A stretch of DNA of 13,052 nt from Planctomycetota bacterium. GTDB taxonomy: Bacteria > Planctomycetota > Phycisphaerae > Phycisphaerales > UBA1924. The stretch's first letter is position 1. Each line of letters starts with the position of its first letter. Shown one piece after another: positions 6,347 to 12,627 of this stretch. The notes under the pieces are model-generated. The model was given only the letters and a program-made list of their open reading frames with translations, made no database searches and was not told where the DNA came from. The position numbers were made by a program, and so were the translations under genes. The DNA is taken from contig JAEYTB010000098.1 in the NCBI GenBank assembly GCA_023434205.1, forward strand, positions 1-13,052, given 5' to 3'.

Positions 6347-7627
6347 ATGCCAGACCTCCTCCGCGGCAACGCAGCTATTGGCCAGTCCGGCGGGCCGACC
6401 GCCGTCATCAACCAGTCCCTTGTCGGGGTCGTCGAGGGCCTGCGCTCGGGCCTGCACGCCTCGGGCCATGTTGAGCGCATCCTGGGGATGCGCCACGGCG
6501 TGAAGGGGCTCACCAAGGGTGACTTTGCTGACCTCACAGACACGCACCAGGACCGACTGGACCGCATCGCCGCGACGCCGTCCGCGGCTCTGGGCTCCAC
6601 GCGCGACAAGCCCGACCCGGCGTACTGCGAGCGCGTGCTCGGGGCGTGCAAGAAGCACGACATCCGCTACTTCTTCTACATCGGCGGCAACGACAGCAGC
6701 GACACGTGCCGCATCATCCGGGAGATGGCGGTCGCTTCCGGCTTTGACCTCCGCTGCTTCCACGTGCCCAAGACCGTGGACAACGACCTGATGGAGAACG
6801 ACCACACGCCGGGCTTTCCGTCTGCGGCGCGGTTTGTGGCCATGGCGTGCATGGCCGACTTCCTCGACAACATCTCGCTGCCGGGGATCAAGATCAACGT
6901 GGTGATGGGCCGGCACGCGGGGTTCCTGACCGCGGCGAGCGCGCTGGCGCGGCGGCACGACCGCGACCTGAACCCGGTGGCGCCGGAGGAATCGACGGAT
7001 GGCCCGCAGCTTGTTTACTGCCCGGAGGTGCCGTTTGACCTCGAGCAGTTCCTGGCGGATGTGGACGCGGTCTACTCGAAGAAAGGGCGCTGCCACGTCG
7101 CGGTGAGCGAGGGGATCGTGGACAAGATGGGGATGTCGATCGGTGCGCAGCTCATCAAGAGCGGGCAGACGGATGCGCACGGAAACGTGCAGCTCTCCGG
7201 GAGCGGGGCGTTGGGGGATGCGCTGGCGGACTTCCTCAAGACGAAGCTGACGCCGGCGGGGGGCAAGCCGCCGCGGGTTCGGGCGGACACGTTCGGGTAT
7301 GTGCAGCGGTGCTGGCCGGACCCGAGCCCGACGGACCAGCGGGAAGCGCGGCGGTGCGGGCAGTTTGCGGCGCAGCTGGCGATGGCGGGGCACCAGGACG
7401 GGAGCGTGGCGATCGTGCGGCAGGGCAGCGGCAGCGAGCTGTGGCTGGGGAAGGACAACGGCCAGCCGTACCTCTCGACGTACCGGCGGGTGGAGCTGCG
7501 AGAGGTGGCGGCCAAGACGCGGCACATGCCCGCCAGCTTCCTGCAGGGGCACAACAACGTCAGCCGGGCGTTCGTGGAGTACTGCCTTCCGCTGGTGGGG
7601 GGGTTGCCGGGGTTTGAGAGGCTGTAG
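6347..7627 (+). CDS. pfp: 6-phosphofructokinase, PPi-type active site
   Basis: A 426-residue phosphofructokinase that phosphorylates fructose 6-phosphate to fructose 1,6-bisphosphate in the cytosol. The N-terminal phosphoryl-donor motif is GQSGGPTAVIN (12-22). GGNDS is at 113-117: Asp116 stands where ATP-dependent enzymes have Gly, and Lys142 in PKTVDND (141-147) replaces the Gly of the ATP type. These two residues are the classic marks of pyrophosphate-dependent PFKs, whose reaction is reversible. Asp145 and Asp147 are the catalytic region, MGRHAG (187-192) binds the sugar phosphate, and PEVPFDLEQF and FGYVQR follow in the expected order. The length fits the 400-440-residue PPi/clade-X group. 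I chose the ATG at 6347 because the family N-terminus begins there; the in-frame GTG at 6296 adds an unrelated Arg/Ala stretch. It appears to be a stand-alone gene. Confidence 0.92.
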   Translation: MPDLLRGNAAIGQSGGPTAVINQSLVGVVEGLRSGLHASGHVERILGMRHGVKGLTKGDFADLTDTHQDRLDRIAATPSAALGSTRDKPDPAYCERVLGACKKHDIRYFFYIGGNDSSDTCRIIREMAVASGFDLRCFHVPKTVDNDLMENDHTPGFPSAARFVAMACMADFLDNISLPGIKINVVMGRHAGFLTAASALARRHDRDLNPVAPEESTDGPQLVYCPEVPFDLEQFLADVDAVYSKKGRCHVAVSEGIVDKMGMSIGAQLIKSGQTDAHGNVQLSGSGALGDALADFLKTKLTPAGGKPPRVRADTFGYVQRCWPDPSPTDQREARRCGQFAAQLAMAGHQDGSVAIVRQGSGSELWLGKDNGQPYLSTYRRVELREVAAKTRHMPASFLQGHNNVSRAFVEYCLPLVGGLPGFERL

Positions 7628-7683
7628 GGGCGGCCGGGGGCCGGCGGGCCCGAGGAATTGCCATAGATTCCTGCCCCCGTTCC

Positions 7684-7692
7684 TGTTAGGAT
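7684..7692 (+). promoter_or_regulatory. Candidate extended -10 element upstream of the FHA gene
   Basis: TGTTAGGAT fits the extended -10 pattern (TGn followed by a TAnnnT hexamer). It lies 24 bases before the ATG at 7717, in the 89-base gap after the phosphofructokinase gene. It is preceded by a relatively A/T-rich stretch. No well-placed -35 is seen. Weak evidence. Confidence 0.25.
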
Positions 7693-7716
7693 CAGGCGTT
7701 CCCCAGGGGTAACGCC

Positions 7717-8091
7717 ATGGCCTCCATCATCATCACCGACGGCAAGCAGAAGGGCCTCTTTCTCCCGCTGGGCACCGGCACGGCCGTGCTCGGCCGGGAC
7801 CCGTCGATCTCGCTGCAAGTCGAGGACCAGCTCGCCTCGCGCCGGCACGTGCAGGTGCGGTTTGATGATGACCGCAAGGGCTATGTCCTGACGGACATGA
7901 AGAGCAGCAACGGCACCAGCATCAACGGGCGGCCGGTGACGGGTGAGATGTGTCTGAACGATGGGGATGAGATCACCATCGGCACGACGAAGCTGCTGTT
8001 CACCGTGACGACCCCCGCGGATGGCGCGAGCGCGATGGAAGTGCTGAAGGCCGCGGGTGAGCGGCACCGCAGCACGATCGTCCGCAGGTAG
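7717..8091 (+). CDS. Small FHA-domain protein
   Basis: A 124-residue protein made almost entirely of one forkhead-associated domain, which binds phosphothreonine peptides. The conserved residues are present: Gly26-Arg27 (LGRDPS), Ser41 and His44 (ASRRHVQV), Asn65-Gly66 (SSNGTSING) and Asn70. The fold spans about residues 2-97. The remaining tail ends in RHRSTIVRR, a basic stretch with a Ser and a Thr that could itself be phosphorylated; this is speculation. No kinase or phosphatase gene lies in the window, so its partner must be elsewhere. There is no signal peptide or membrane segment, so it is cytosolic. The gene sits alone between 89- and 48-base gaps. The ATG at 7717 begins directly at the first FHA strand. 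Confidence 0.93.
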   Translation: MASIIITDGKQKGLFLPLGTGTAVLGRDPSISLQVEDQLASRRHVQVRFDDDRKGYVLTDMKSSNGTSINGRPVTGEMCLNDGDEITIGTTKLLFTVTTPADGASAMEVLKAAGERHRSTIVRR

Positions 8092-8125
8092 GATGTTCCG
8101 CGGCACGCCGCCCCCTTGCATGAGC

Positions 8126-8134
8126 TGGTAACCT
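8126..8134 (+). promoter_or_regulatory. Candidate extended -10 for leaderless transcription
   Basis: TGGTAACCT (TGn plus a TAnnnT hexamer) ends five bases before the ATG at 8140. A start from it would give a leaderless or nearly leaderless mRNA for the toroid-protein gene, which has no Shine-Dalgarno. No -35 is evident. Tentative. Confidence 0.25.
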
Positions 8135-8139
8135 CCGCC

Positions 8140-9363
8140 ATGCGCTACGCCCTCCTCGTTGCCGCGCTCCTGCCGTTCAACGCCTCGGCCCAGGCGCAAC
8201 CCCAACGACCTGCGCAGCCGCCGCGCCACGAGGCCGTCGCGGTCGAGGTTACCGAGGCGCTGCGGCGTGAAGCGGTGACCCAGGGCATCGCGGCGATCCT
8301 GAAGCTCCAGGACGAGAGCGGCGAGTGGGCGTATGAGGGCGTGTACCGGGTGCGCGGGCAGATTCCCTGGGGCTACCGCGTCGGGGGGACGGCGATCTGC
8401 GCCCTGGCCCTGGCGGAGTCTCCGGGGTACGCGGATGACGAGACCCGAAGGCGGGCGGTTGAGAAGGGTGTGAGGTTCATCTGCGAGAGCCGCACGCAGA
8501 AGGACCTGTCGCTGGACACGTACGACGGCAGCTACGACGTGCGGAGTTGGGGGCACATTGAGGCTGTCGCGACGCTCGCGCGGTTGAAGCAGCAGGGCGC
8601 GGTCCCGCCGGAGTTGGCGGACGAGGTGGAGGCAGCGATGGCCTTTTACCTGGACGCCGTGCATCAGCTGGAGATCCCGCTCCACGGCGGGTGGAACTAT
8701 GCCCGTCCGGCGGGGCGGGCGACGCCGGGGGGGCCTTCGGCGTTCATGACCAGCCGCGGGCTGCAGGCGTTGTTCGAGGCGGCGGCGGCGGGGTACGCGG
8801 TGGACGCGGGGGTGATCAACCGGGCGCTGGCCTTCCTTGAGAAGACGCGGTTCGCGAGCGGTGCGGTGGCCTACTCGGGGCCTGCCGAGCGGGTGCCGCG
8901 CAAGAGCGACGCCGTTCCGGGCGCGACGGGGCGGATGTGCGCGACCGAGGCGACGCTTCTGCTTGCGGGGCGGGGCAGCCTGATGAACGTGCGGGCGTCG
9001 TGCGATGCGTTCATCGTTCACTGGGACTGGCTGGACCAGCGGCGGGCGCGGACGGGCACGCACGTGGCGCCGTACGCGGTCGCGCCGTACTACTTCATGT
9101 TCGCGCATCACTACGCGTCGCAGTGCGCCCAGTTGCTGCCCGCGTCGGAACGGGCCGAGTACCACCGCCGCATCAACGACCTGCTGTTCTCGGTGCGGCA
9201 GGAGGATGGCTCGTGGAACGACCGGGTGTTCCCGCGGTCCGCGGCGTATGGCACGGCGATGGCGCTGTTCGCGATCACCGCGGGGGACCGCCCGCCGCCC
9301 GCCCGGTGGCAGCCGGCGGAGCCAGCGCCGGAGGCTGGAAAGCCGGGCGAAGCGCGGCCGTAG
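8140..9363 (+). CDS. Secreted prenyltransferase/squalene-oxidase repeat protein
   Basis: A 407-residue protein with a signal peptide (MRYALLVAALLPFNASAQA) followed by an alpha/alpha-toroid fold of the terpenoid cyclase / prenyltransferase type. QW-like repeat motifs are visible: QDESGEWAYEG (57-67), HGGWNYARP (182-190) and QEDGSWND (354-361). Between them are the helical segments GGTAICALALAE and YDVRSWGHIEAVATLARL. GATGRMCATEATLLLAGRG (262-280) corresponds to the family's GATGRxPxCE segment. No DxDD catalytic motif of a squalene cyclase is present, so it is probably not a cyclase; planctomycetes encode many secreted copies of this type with unknown roles. The C-terminus is Pro/Ala/Glu-rich. 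I placed the start at ATG 8140, where the signal peptide begins, rather than the TTG at 8116. It ends one base from a converging gene. Confidence 0.9.
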   Translation: MRYALLVAALLPFNASAQAQPQRPAQPPRHEAVAVEVTEALRREAVTQGIAAILKLQDESGEWAYEGVYRVRGQIPWGYRVGGTAICALALAESPGYADDETRRRAVEKGVRFICESRTQKDLSLDTYDGSYDVRSWGHIEAVATLARLKQQGAVPPELADEVEAAMAFYLDAVHQLEIPLHGGWNYARPAGRATPGGPSAFMTSRGLQALFEAAAAGYAVDAGVINRALAFLEKTRFASGAVAYSGPAERVPRKSDAVPGATGRMCATEATLLLAGRGSLMNVRASCDAFIVHWDWLDQRRARTGTHVAPYAVAPYYFMFAHHYASQCAQLLPASERAEYHRRINDLLFSVRQEDGSWNDRVFPRSAAYGTAMALFAITAGDRPPPARWQPAEPAPEAGKPGEARP

Positions 9364-9364
9364 G

Positions 9365-9907
9365 TCAGGCGGGGTGGCCGGTCTCGATCGGGGCGCCGGG
9401 CTCGTTGAAGCGTGCCGCGAGGTCGCGGAGGTGCTGCTTCAGGAACTTGTCCTTGCCCATCATGTACTCCATCATGGCGCGCGGGATGGCGAGCTTGACG
9501 CGCCCGTGCTCGGTGAGCGTGAGGCGCGTGCCGCCGCCCTCATCCTTCAGGACATACTCCCACCGCCCGCTGAAGAACTGAGCCTCATCGTCGATCGTCC
9601 CCACCATCCGCTCCGGTGGCTGTTTCTCCGTGAACACCAGCACGAAAGCGTTCCGCCCCATCGTCTGACGCCACACCTCGTGGTTGTCGCGGTCGGGCAG
9701 GCGCTCCAGCCCGGTGAGCCCCTTGACCCAGTTCTTGTGCCCGGCGATGTCGGACACGACATCCCACACAGCCTGGCGCGGCTGCTGGAGCAGCACGCTG
9801 GCTCGCGCGACGTGCTCTTCGGGCAGCCGTTTGCCCAGCACGTGCAGCACCGCCATCGCGAGGAGGAGGAACCCGATCACGCCCAGGACGATCCAGAGCC
9901 ACAGCAT
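9365..9907 (-). CDS. Membrane-anchored SRPBCC (polyketide cyclase-like) protein
   Basis: A 180-residue protein. Residues 2-24 form one transmembrane helix (LWLWIVLGVIGFLLLAMAVL). The rest, about 33-170, is a START/SRPBCC domain of the polyketide-cyclase-2 kind: an ASVLLQQPRQAVWDVVSD start (strand then helix), a KNWVKGL segment, a middle strand WEYVLKDEGGGTRLTLTEHG and a long C-terminal helix (KDKFLKQHLRDLAARF). Such domains bind hydrophobic ligands in a deep pocket; the ligand here cannot be told. The ATG at 9907 is chosen because the upstream extension is Arg/Pro-rich and because GGGGAAG lies six bases before it. That ribosome-binding site sits in a small hairpin. The gene is last in the minus-strand cluster, 35 bases after the methyltransferase. 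Confidence 0.88.
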   Translation of the reverse strand: MLWLWIVLGVIGFLLLAMAVLHVLGKRLPEEHVARASVLLQQPRQAVWDVVSDIAGHKNWVKGLTGLERLPDRDNHEVWRQTMGRNAFVLVFTEKQPPERMVGTIDDEAQFFSGRWEYVLKDEGGGTRLTLTEHGRVKLAIPRAMMEYMMGKDKFLKQHLRDLAARFNEPGAPIETGHPA

Positions 9908-9913
9908 GTGCTT

Positions 9914-9925
9914 CCCCTTTCGGGG
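9914..9925 (-). promoter_or_regulatory. GNRA-loop hairpin covering a ribosome-binding site
   Basis: Read on the minus strand, CCCCGAAAGGGG forms a 4-bp G/C stem closed by a GAAA tetraloop. Its 3' arm is the GGGG of the ribosome-binding site of the SRPBCC gene, six bases before the ATG at 9907. A ribosome finishing the methyltransferase stops about 18 bases upstream and could open it, giving translational coupling. The folding is read by eye. Confidence 0.4.
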
Positions 9926-9942
9926 GGCATCATACTTTGGGC

Positions 9943-10614
9943 TCAGGCCTTGCGGGCGATGAGGACGCCCTCGCGGGCGGGGACGCACGCGGCTGTAAAC
10001 GCCGGGTCCGCCGCGACGGCGCGGTTGAACGTGTCCACCGCCCGGCGGGTCTCGTCGGCCTCGCAGTCGATCCACCAGTGGCCGCTACCCAGGGCGTTGT
10101 CGGCGATCAGCAGCCCGCCGGGCCGGAGCAGCGGCCGCACCAGGCGGAGGTAGTCGGTGTACTCGGTCTTGATGGCGTCGAAGAACGCGAGGTCGAGCGA
10201 CTCGGGGCCGAGCTCGGTGGCGAGGCCGGGGAGCACATCGAGCGCCGCGCCGGTCACGATGCGGACCTGCTGGCCGACGCCCGCGCGGTCGAACTCGGTG
10301 GCGGCGAAGTCGGCGTGCTTGGGTTCAGACTCGACGGTGATGAGCTCGCCCCGGCCCATGCCACGGGCGAGCCAGATTCCGGAGTAGCCAGCCAGCGTGC
10401 CGAGCTCCAGGGCGCGGCCCTTGGCGCCCTGCTCGCGGCAGACCATGGCCGCCAGCAGCTCGAGCAGGCGGCCCACATCCGCGGACACGGCGATGTCGGG
10501 AAGGCCCGCGGCGACGGCGCGGTGCATGAGGGTCGCGAGCTGCTCATCGGGCCGCCCGAACACCTCGTGCAGGTAGTGCTTCGTGTACTCCCACCGCGCG
10601 GGCGTCATGTCCAT
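9943..10614 (-). CDS. Class I SAM-dependent O-methyltransferase (CCoAOMT-like)
   Basis: A 223-residue methyltransferase of the caffeoyl-CoA / catechol O-methyltransferase-like family. SAM-binding motif I is ALELGTLAGYS (68-78), followed by the acidic end of strand 2 at Glu95 (ITVESEPKH). The divalent-metal/catalytic segment is LAFFDAIKTEY (142-152; Asp146) and the second metal-binding pair is Asp172-Asn173 in LLIADNAL. This pattern indicates a metal-dependent O-methyltransferase acting on a small hydroxylated substrate, which cannot be named from sequence. There is no signal peptide, so it is cytosolic. The start is ambiguous among TTG 10623, ATG 10614 and ATG 10608; I chose 10614 because the GGAGGAG lies about 11 bases before it. 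That ribosome-binding site is part of the upstream intergenic repeat. Confidence 0.92.
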   Translation of the reverse strand: MDMTPARWEYTKHYLHEVFGRPDEQLATLMHRAVAAGLPDIAVSADVGRLLELLAAMVCREQGAKGRALELGTLAGYSGIWLARGMGRGELITVESEPKHADFAATEFDRAGVGQQVRIVTGAALDVLPGLATELGPESLDLAFFDAIKTEYTDYLRLVRPLLRPGGLLIADNALGSGHWWIDCEADETRRAVDTFNRAVAADPAFTAACVPAREGVLIARKA

Positions 10615-10626
10615 GCACGACAATAC

Positions 10627-10679
10627 TCCTCCCCCGGCTCCGCGGGGGAGGTGCCGAGGCTCTGCGAGGCGGAGGGGGT
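10627..10679. repeat. REP-like palindromic intergenic element
   Basis: On the plus strand CCTCCCCCG (10628-10636) and CGGGGGAGG (10643-10651) form a perfect 9-bp stem with a six-base loop. A second imperfect hairpin follows at 10654-10672 (CCG-AGG-CTC-TGC-GAG-G-CGG), and the element closes with GAGGGGGTC. This layout (C-rich/G-rich palindrome, weaker hairpin, then GGAGGGGG) resembles intergenic repeats seen in many GC-rich genomes. It fills almost exactly the gap between the stop at 10681 and the start at 10614. On the minus strand its stem supplies the ribosome-binding site of the methyltransferase. There is only one copy in this window, so calling it a repeat rests on resemblance. Confidence 0.55.
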
Positions 10680-10680
10680 C

Positions 10681-11277
10681 TTAGCTCGACGGCCTCAACC
10701 GCCCGCCCACCTTCCGCGCCGCATCGCGCGAGGCGCGGTAGGCCTGGGCCGCACGCTGACCGGCGGTCATGGCCGCCTGCTTGGTGGTGGCGGCGGCGCC
10801 CAGCGCGGAGCGGCCCATGTCGGCGAAGCCGGCGGCGGCGGCGCGCGCGTGGCCGCGCCAGCCGCGGGCGCGCTGCTCGGCCTGGCGGCGGGCGATCTTC
10901 TTCACGGCCCAGATGCTGCCCACGGCGGTCATTGCGGTGATCCAGGCCCAGAGGGACACAGCCGAGCTTGAGCGGAGGGCGCCGTCGATAAACGCCGCGT
11001 GGCAGGCCCAGCCGCTGAGGGCCGATGCGGCGAGGGTCGAGCCGAACCCCCACTTGAGCGTGCCGACCGGGCGGGTGTCGGGGACGATCACGCGGTCGTT
11101 GGTGTCCACGACTTCGAACGCGGAGCCTTGGGCCGCGGCGCGGGTCTTGTCGCCGAGCGGGGAGGGCTGGGGTGTGGCGGGGGCATCATCGGCGAAGGTC
11201 CACCAGAGGCCGTTGTAGAGCTTCCAGAGGACCCAGACGGGGGAGAACAGGGCCTTGCGGGCCAGACGGAGCAGCAT
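10681..11277 (-). CDS. Two-helix membrane protein of unknown function
   Basis: A 198-residue protein that I do not recognise. Residues 1-27 are amphipathic to hydrophobic and aromatic-rich (FSPVWVLWKLYNGLWWTF). Residues 28-72 are polar and Pro-rich, with an EVVDTNDRVIVPD stretch. Two likely transmembrane helices follow at about 75-97 and 106-126. The C-terminal third (127-198) is Ala/Arg-rich and basic (KKIARRQAEQRARGWRGHAR; RAAQAYRASRDAARKVGGR), so it is probably on the cytosolic side and could contact nucleic acid or lipid; this is a guess from charge alone. The start at ATG 11277 is well supported by GGGAGGTG four bases upstream; the in-frame extension beyond it is low-complexity. It lies between the cyanophycinase-like gene (56 bases upstream) and the methyltransferase. 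The true product and role are unknown. Confidence 0.75.
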   Translation of the reverse strand: MLLRLARKALFSPVWVLWKLYNGLWWTFADDAPATPQPSPLGDKTRAAAQGSAFEVVDTNDRVIVPDTRPVGTLKWGFGSTLAASALSGWACHAAFIDGALRSSSAVSLWAWITAMTAVGSIWAVKKIARRQAEQRARGWRGHARAAAAGFADMGRSALGAAATTKQAAMTAGQRAAQAYRASRDAARKVGGRLRPSS

Positions 11278-11281
11278 GGGG

Positions 11282-11309
11282 CACCTCCCGAACCGTTGTT
11301 GGGAAGGTG
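11282..11309 (-). promoter_or_regulatory. Stem-loop covering a ribosome-binding site
   Basis: On the minus strand CACCT-T-CCC and GGGAGGTG pair over 8 bp with one bulged base and an 11-base loop. The 3' arm is the whole ribosome-binding site of the membrane-protein gene (ATG at 11277). It lies in the 56-base gap after the cyanophycinase-like gene. The structure is read by eye; regulation is inference. Confidence 0.35.
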
Positions 11310-11333
11310 GCGTGGCGGGTTTCTGGCGGGTGG

Positions 11334-12617
11334 TTATGGAGCGGGCGGTGACGTTGGAGGGGACGCCAGCAAGCCCCCGATCGGACCCTCCCACCCGGGG
11401 GCAAACACCCGGAGGAGCTGGTGGGGCCCAGGCCGCCGGCCGCTGAGCCCGGACACCACCACGATCGCCTCGTTCCCGTTGTTGATCAGCATCGAGTTGT
11501 CCAGCCGCACGTTCCCGCCCTCGCCGACGAGCACGCAAACGCCCCCCTTTGCGAAGACCAGCTCATGCACGTGCTTCATCACGGCGTTGGGTGCGCCGTA
11601 GGGATCACGGATGAGCACCAGTGATCCGTGCTGCTGCACCCGTGCGAGGACCGCTTCCGCGGGCGTCTGACGCTCTGGCATCGGCGTCGCCAAGGCTCCA
11701 GAAAAGTCCCGTGGCGCAAGACTGATCGTCAGGGGCCGTTGGCCCGACCAGTTTGGCGCGTCGATCAGCGCGCGCTTCCGCACGTCGAACCTTGCCCCTG
11801 CCTTGGCCAGCGACATCCGCGCCTGCCCGACGCCCGGGGGATTGCCCGCATCCAACCGCAAGACCGCGCCGGGGGAGAGTTCTAAGAACGTCGCGTACCC
11901 CTCCCCCCTTACCTCCGCCATCCCATCCGGACCTATGCACAGCGCTGTCTTTGGGTCGAGGCCGATCCCGATGGGCTCCACCTTCAGGTCCTCGCGGCAG
12001 TGGCCCAGCATGACGGCAAGGCGTGGGAGGCGGGCCCGCTCGCCAAAGTGCGTATCGAACAGCACGCCGGGGACCAGGCCCAGGAAGTCCTTCGTCAGCG
12101 TCAGGTCGGGGTGGCGGGCGTCCTTGACGATCTCTTCGGGGCGCAGGGAGCCGTTGCGCGCGTCGTAGCTGACCTCGCCGAGGATGGCGCAGCCGGCGCT
12201 GGTGCCGCCGACGACGCCGCCGCGGGCGAACACCGCGCGGATCGCGGCCTCGGTCTTGGTGCCCTTCCACCACTCGACGTAGCGGCTCTGCGACCCGCCG
12301 CGGATGAAGATGATGGAGGCCTCGTTGATGGCGTCGAAGGTCTCCTGCGTGTCGGCGTTGTCGGCGGTGATGACGAGGCTGCGTGCGGACTTCGCGCCGG
12401 CCTTCACGAAGGCGGCCTCGCGGGGGTCGGGCTTGTCGTCGAGCTCCACCGCACCGAGCAGGACGACGTGGCCGTTGCCGCCCTTCTCGGCCATCCAGCC
12501 GTACATCTCCGCGGCCCAGGGGCCGCTGCCGGTGCCGCCGCCTTCGGCGCAGATCCAGCCCTGGGCGTTCGCGAGCGACGCGAGGGCACAGCACACCATC
12601 AACACCCACAGCTTCAT
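11334..12617 (-). CDS. Secreted cyanophycinase-like peptidase (S51 family)
   Basis: A 427-residue protein. Residues 1-19 are a signal peptide (MKLWVLMVCCALASLANAQ), so it acts outside the cytoplasm. Residues about 20-245 form a peptidase S51 / class I glutamine-amidotransferase-like domain as in cyanophycinase, which splits beta-Asp-Arg dipeptides from cyanophycin. The nucleophile is Ser140 in GGTSAG. Gln110 (RGGSQ) matches the substrate-binding Gln, and DTHFGERARLPR (188-199) matches the cyanophycinase signature in spacing: Asp188, His190, Arg194, Arg196 and Arg199 are kept, while the usual Gln after the Asp is Thr189. The C-terminal ~180 residues are beta-rich, not recognised, and make it longer than the ~270-residue cyanobacterial enzyme. 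The ATG at 12617 has AGGGAG seven bases upstream and lies 10 bases after the preceding gene. No cyanophycin synthetase is in the window, so the substrate may be another Asp/Arg peptide. Confidence 0.85.
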   Translation of the reverse strand: MKLWVLMVCCALASLANAQGWICAEGGGTGSGPWAAEMYGWMAEKGGNGHVVLLGAVELDDKPDPREAAFVKAGAKSARSLVITADNADTQETFDAINEASIIFIRGGSQSRYVEWWKGTKTEAAIRAVFARGGVVGGTSAGCAILGEVSYDARNGSLRPEEIVKDARHPDLTLTKDFLGLVPGVLFDTHFGERARLPRLAVMLGHCREDLKVEPIGIGLDPKTALCIGPDGMAEVRGEGYATFLELSPGAVLRLDAGNPPGVGQARMSLAKAGARFDVRKRALIDAPNWSGQRPLTISLAPRDFSGALATPMPERQTPAEAVLARVQQHGSLVLIRDPYGAPNAVMKHVHELVFAKGGVCVLVGEGGNVRLDNSMLINNGNEAIVVVSGLSGRRPGPHQLLRVFAPGWEGPIGGLLASPPTSPPAP

Positions 12618-12627
12618 CGTCTGCTCC

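Noticed and set aside
7638..7651. Possible terminator hairpin after the phosphofructokinase gene (GGGCC/GGCCC)
   Set aside because: Only 5 bp in a very GC-rich run and not followed by T residues. Such stems occur by chance at this composition.
7072..9165. 697-codon minus-strand open frame spanning the PFK end, FHA and toroid genes
   Set aside because: It crosses three real plus-strand genes and their gaps. The composition is Arg/Pro-rich with no recognisable domain, so it is a GC-driven shadow.
9005..10153. 382-codon plus-strand frame crossing the convergent junction
   Set aside because: Its first part is an out-of-frame shadow of the toroid gene and the rest is antisense to the SRPBCC and methyltransferase genes. 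The codons fit the minus-strand genes better.
9937..10971. 344-codon plus-strand frame opposite the methyltransferase and membrane-protein genes
   Set aside because: It is Gly/Ala/Arg-rich, with no motif, and antisense to a methyltransferase with clear SAM motifs.
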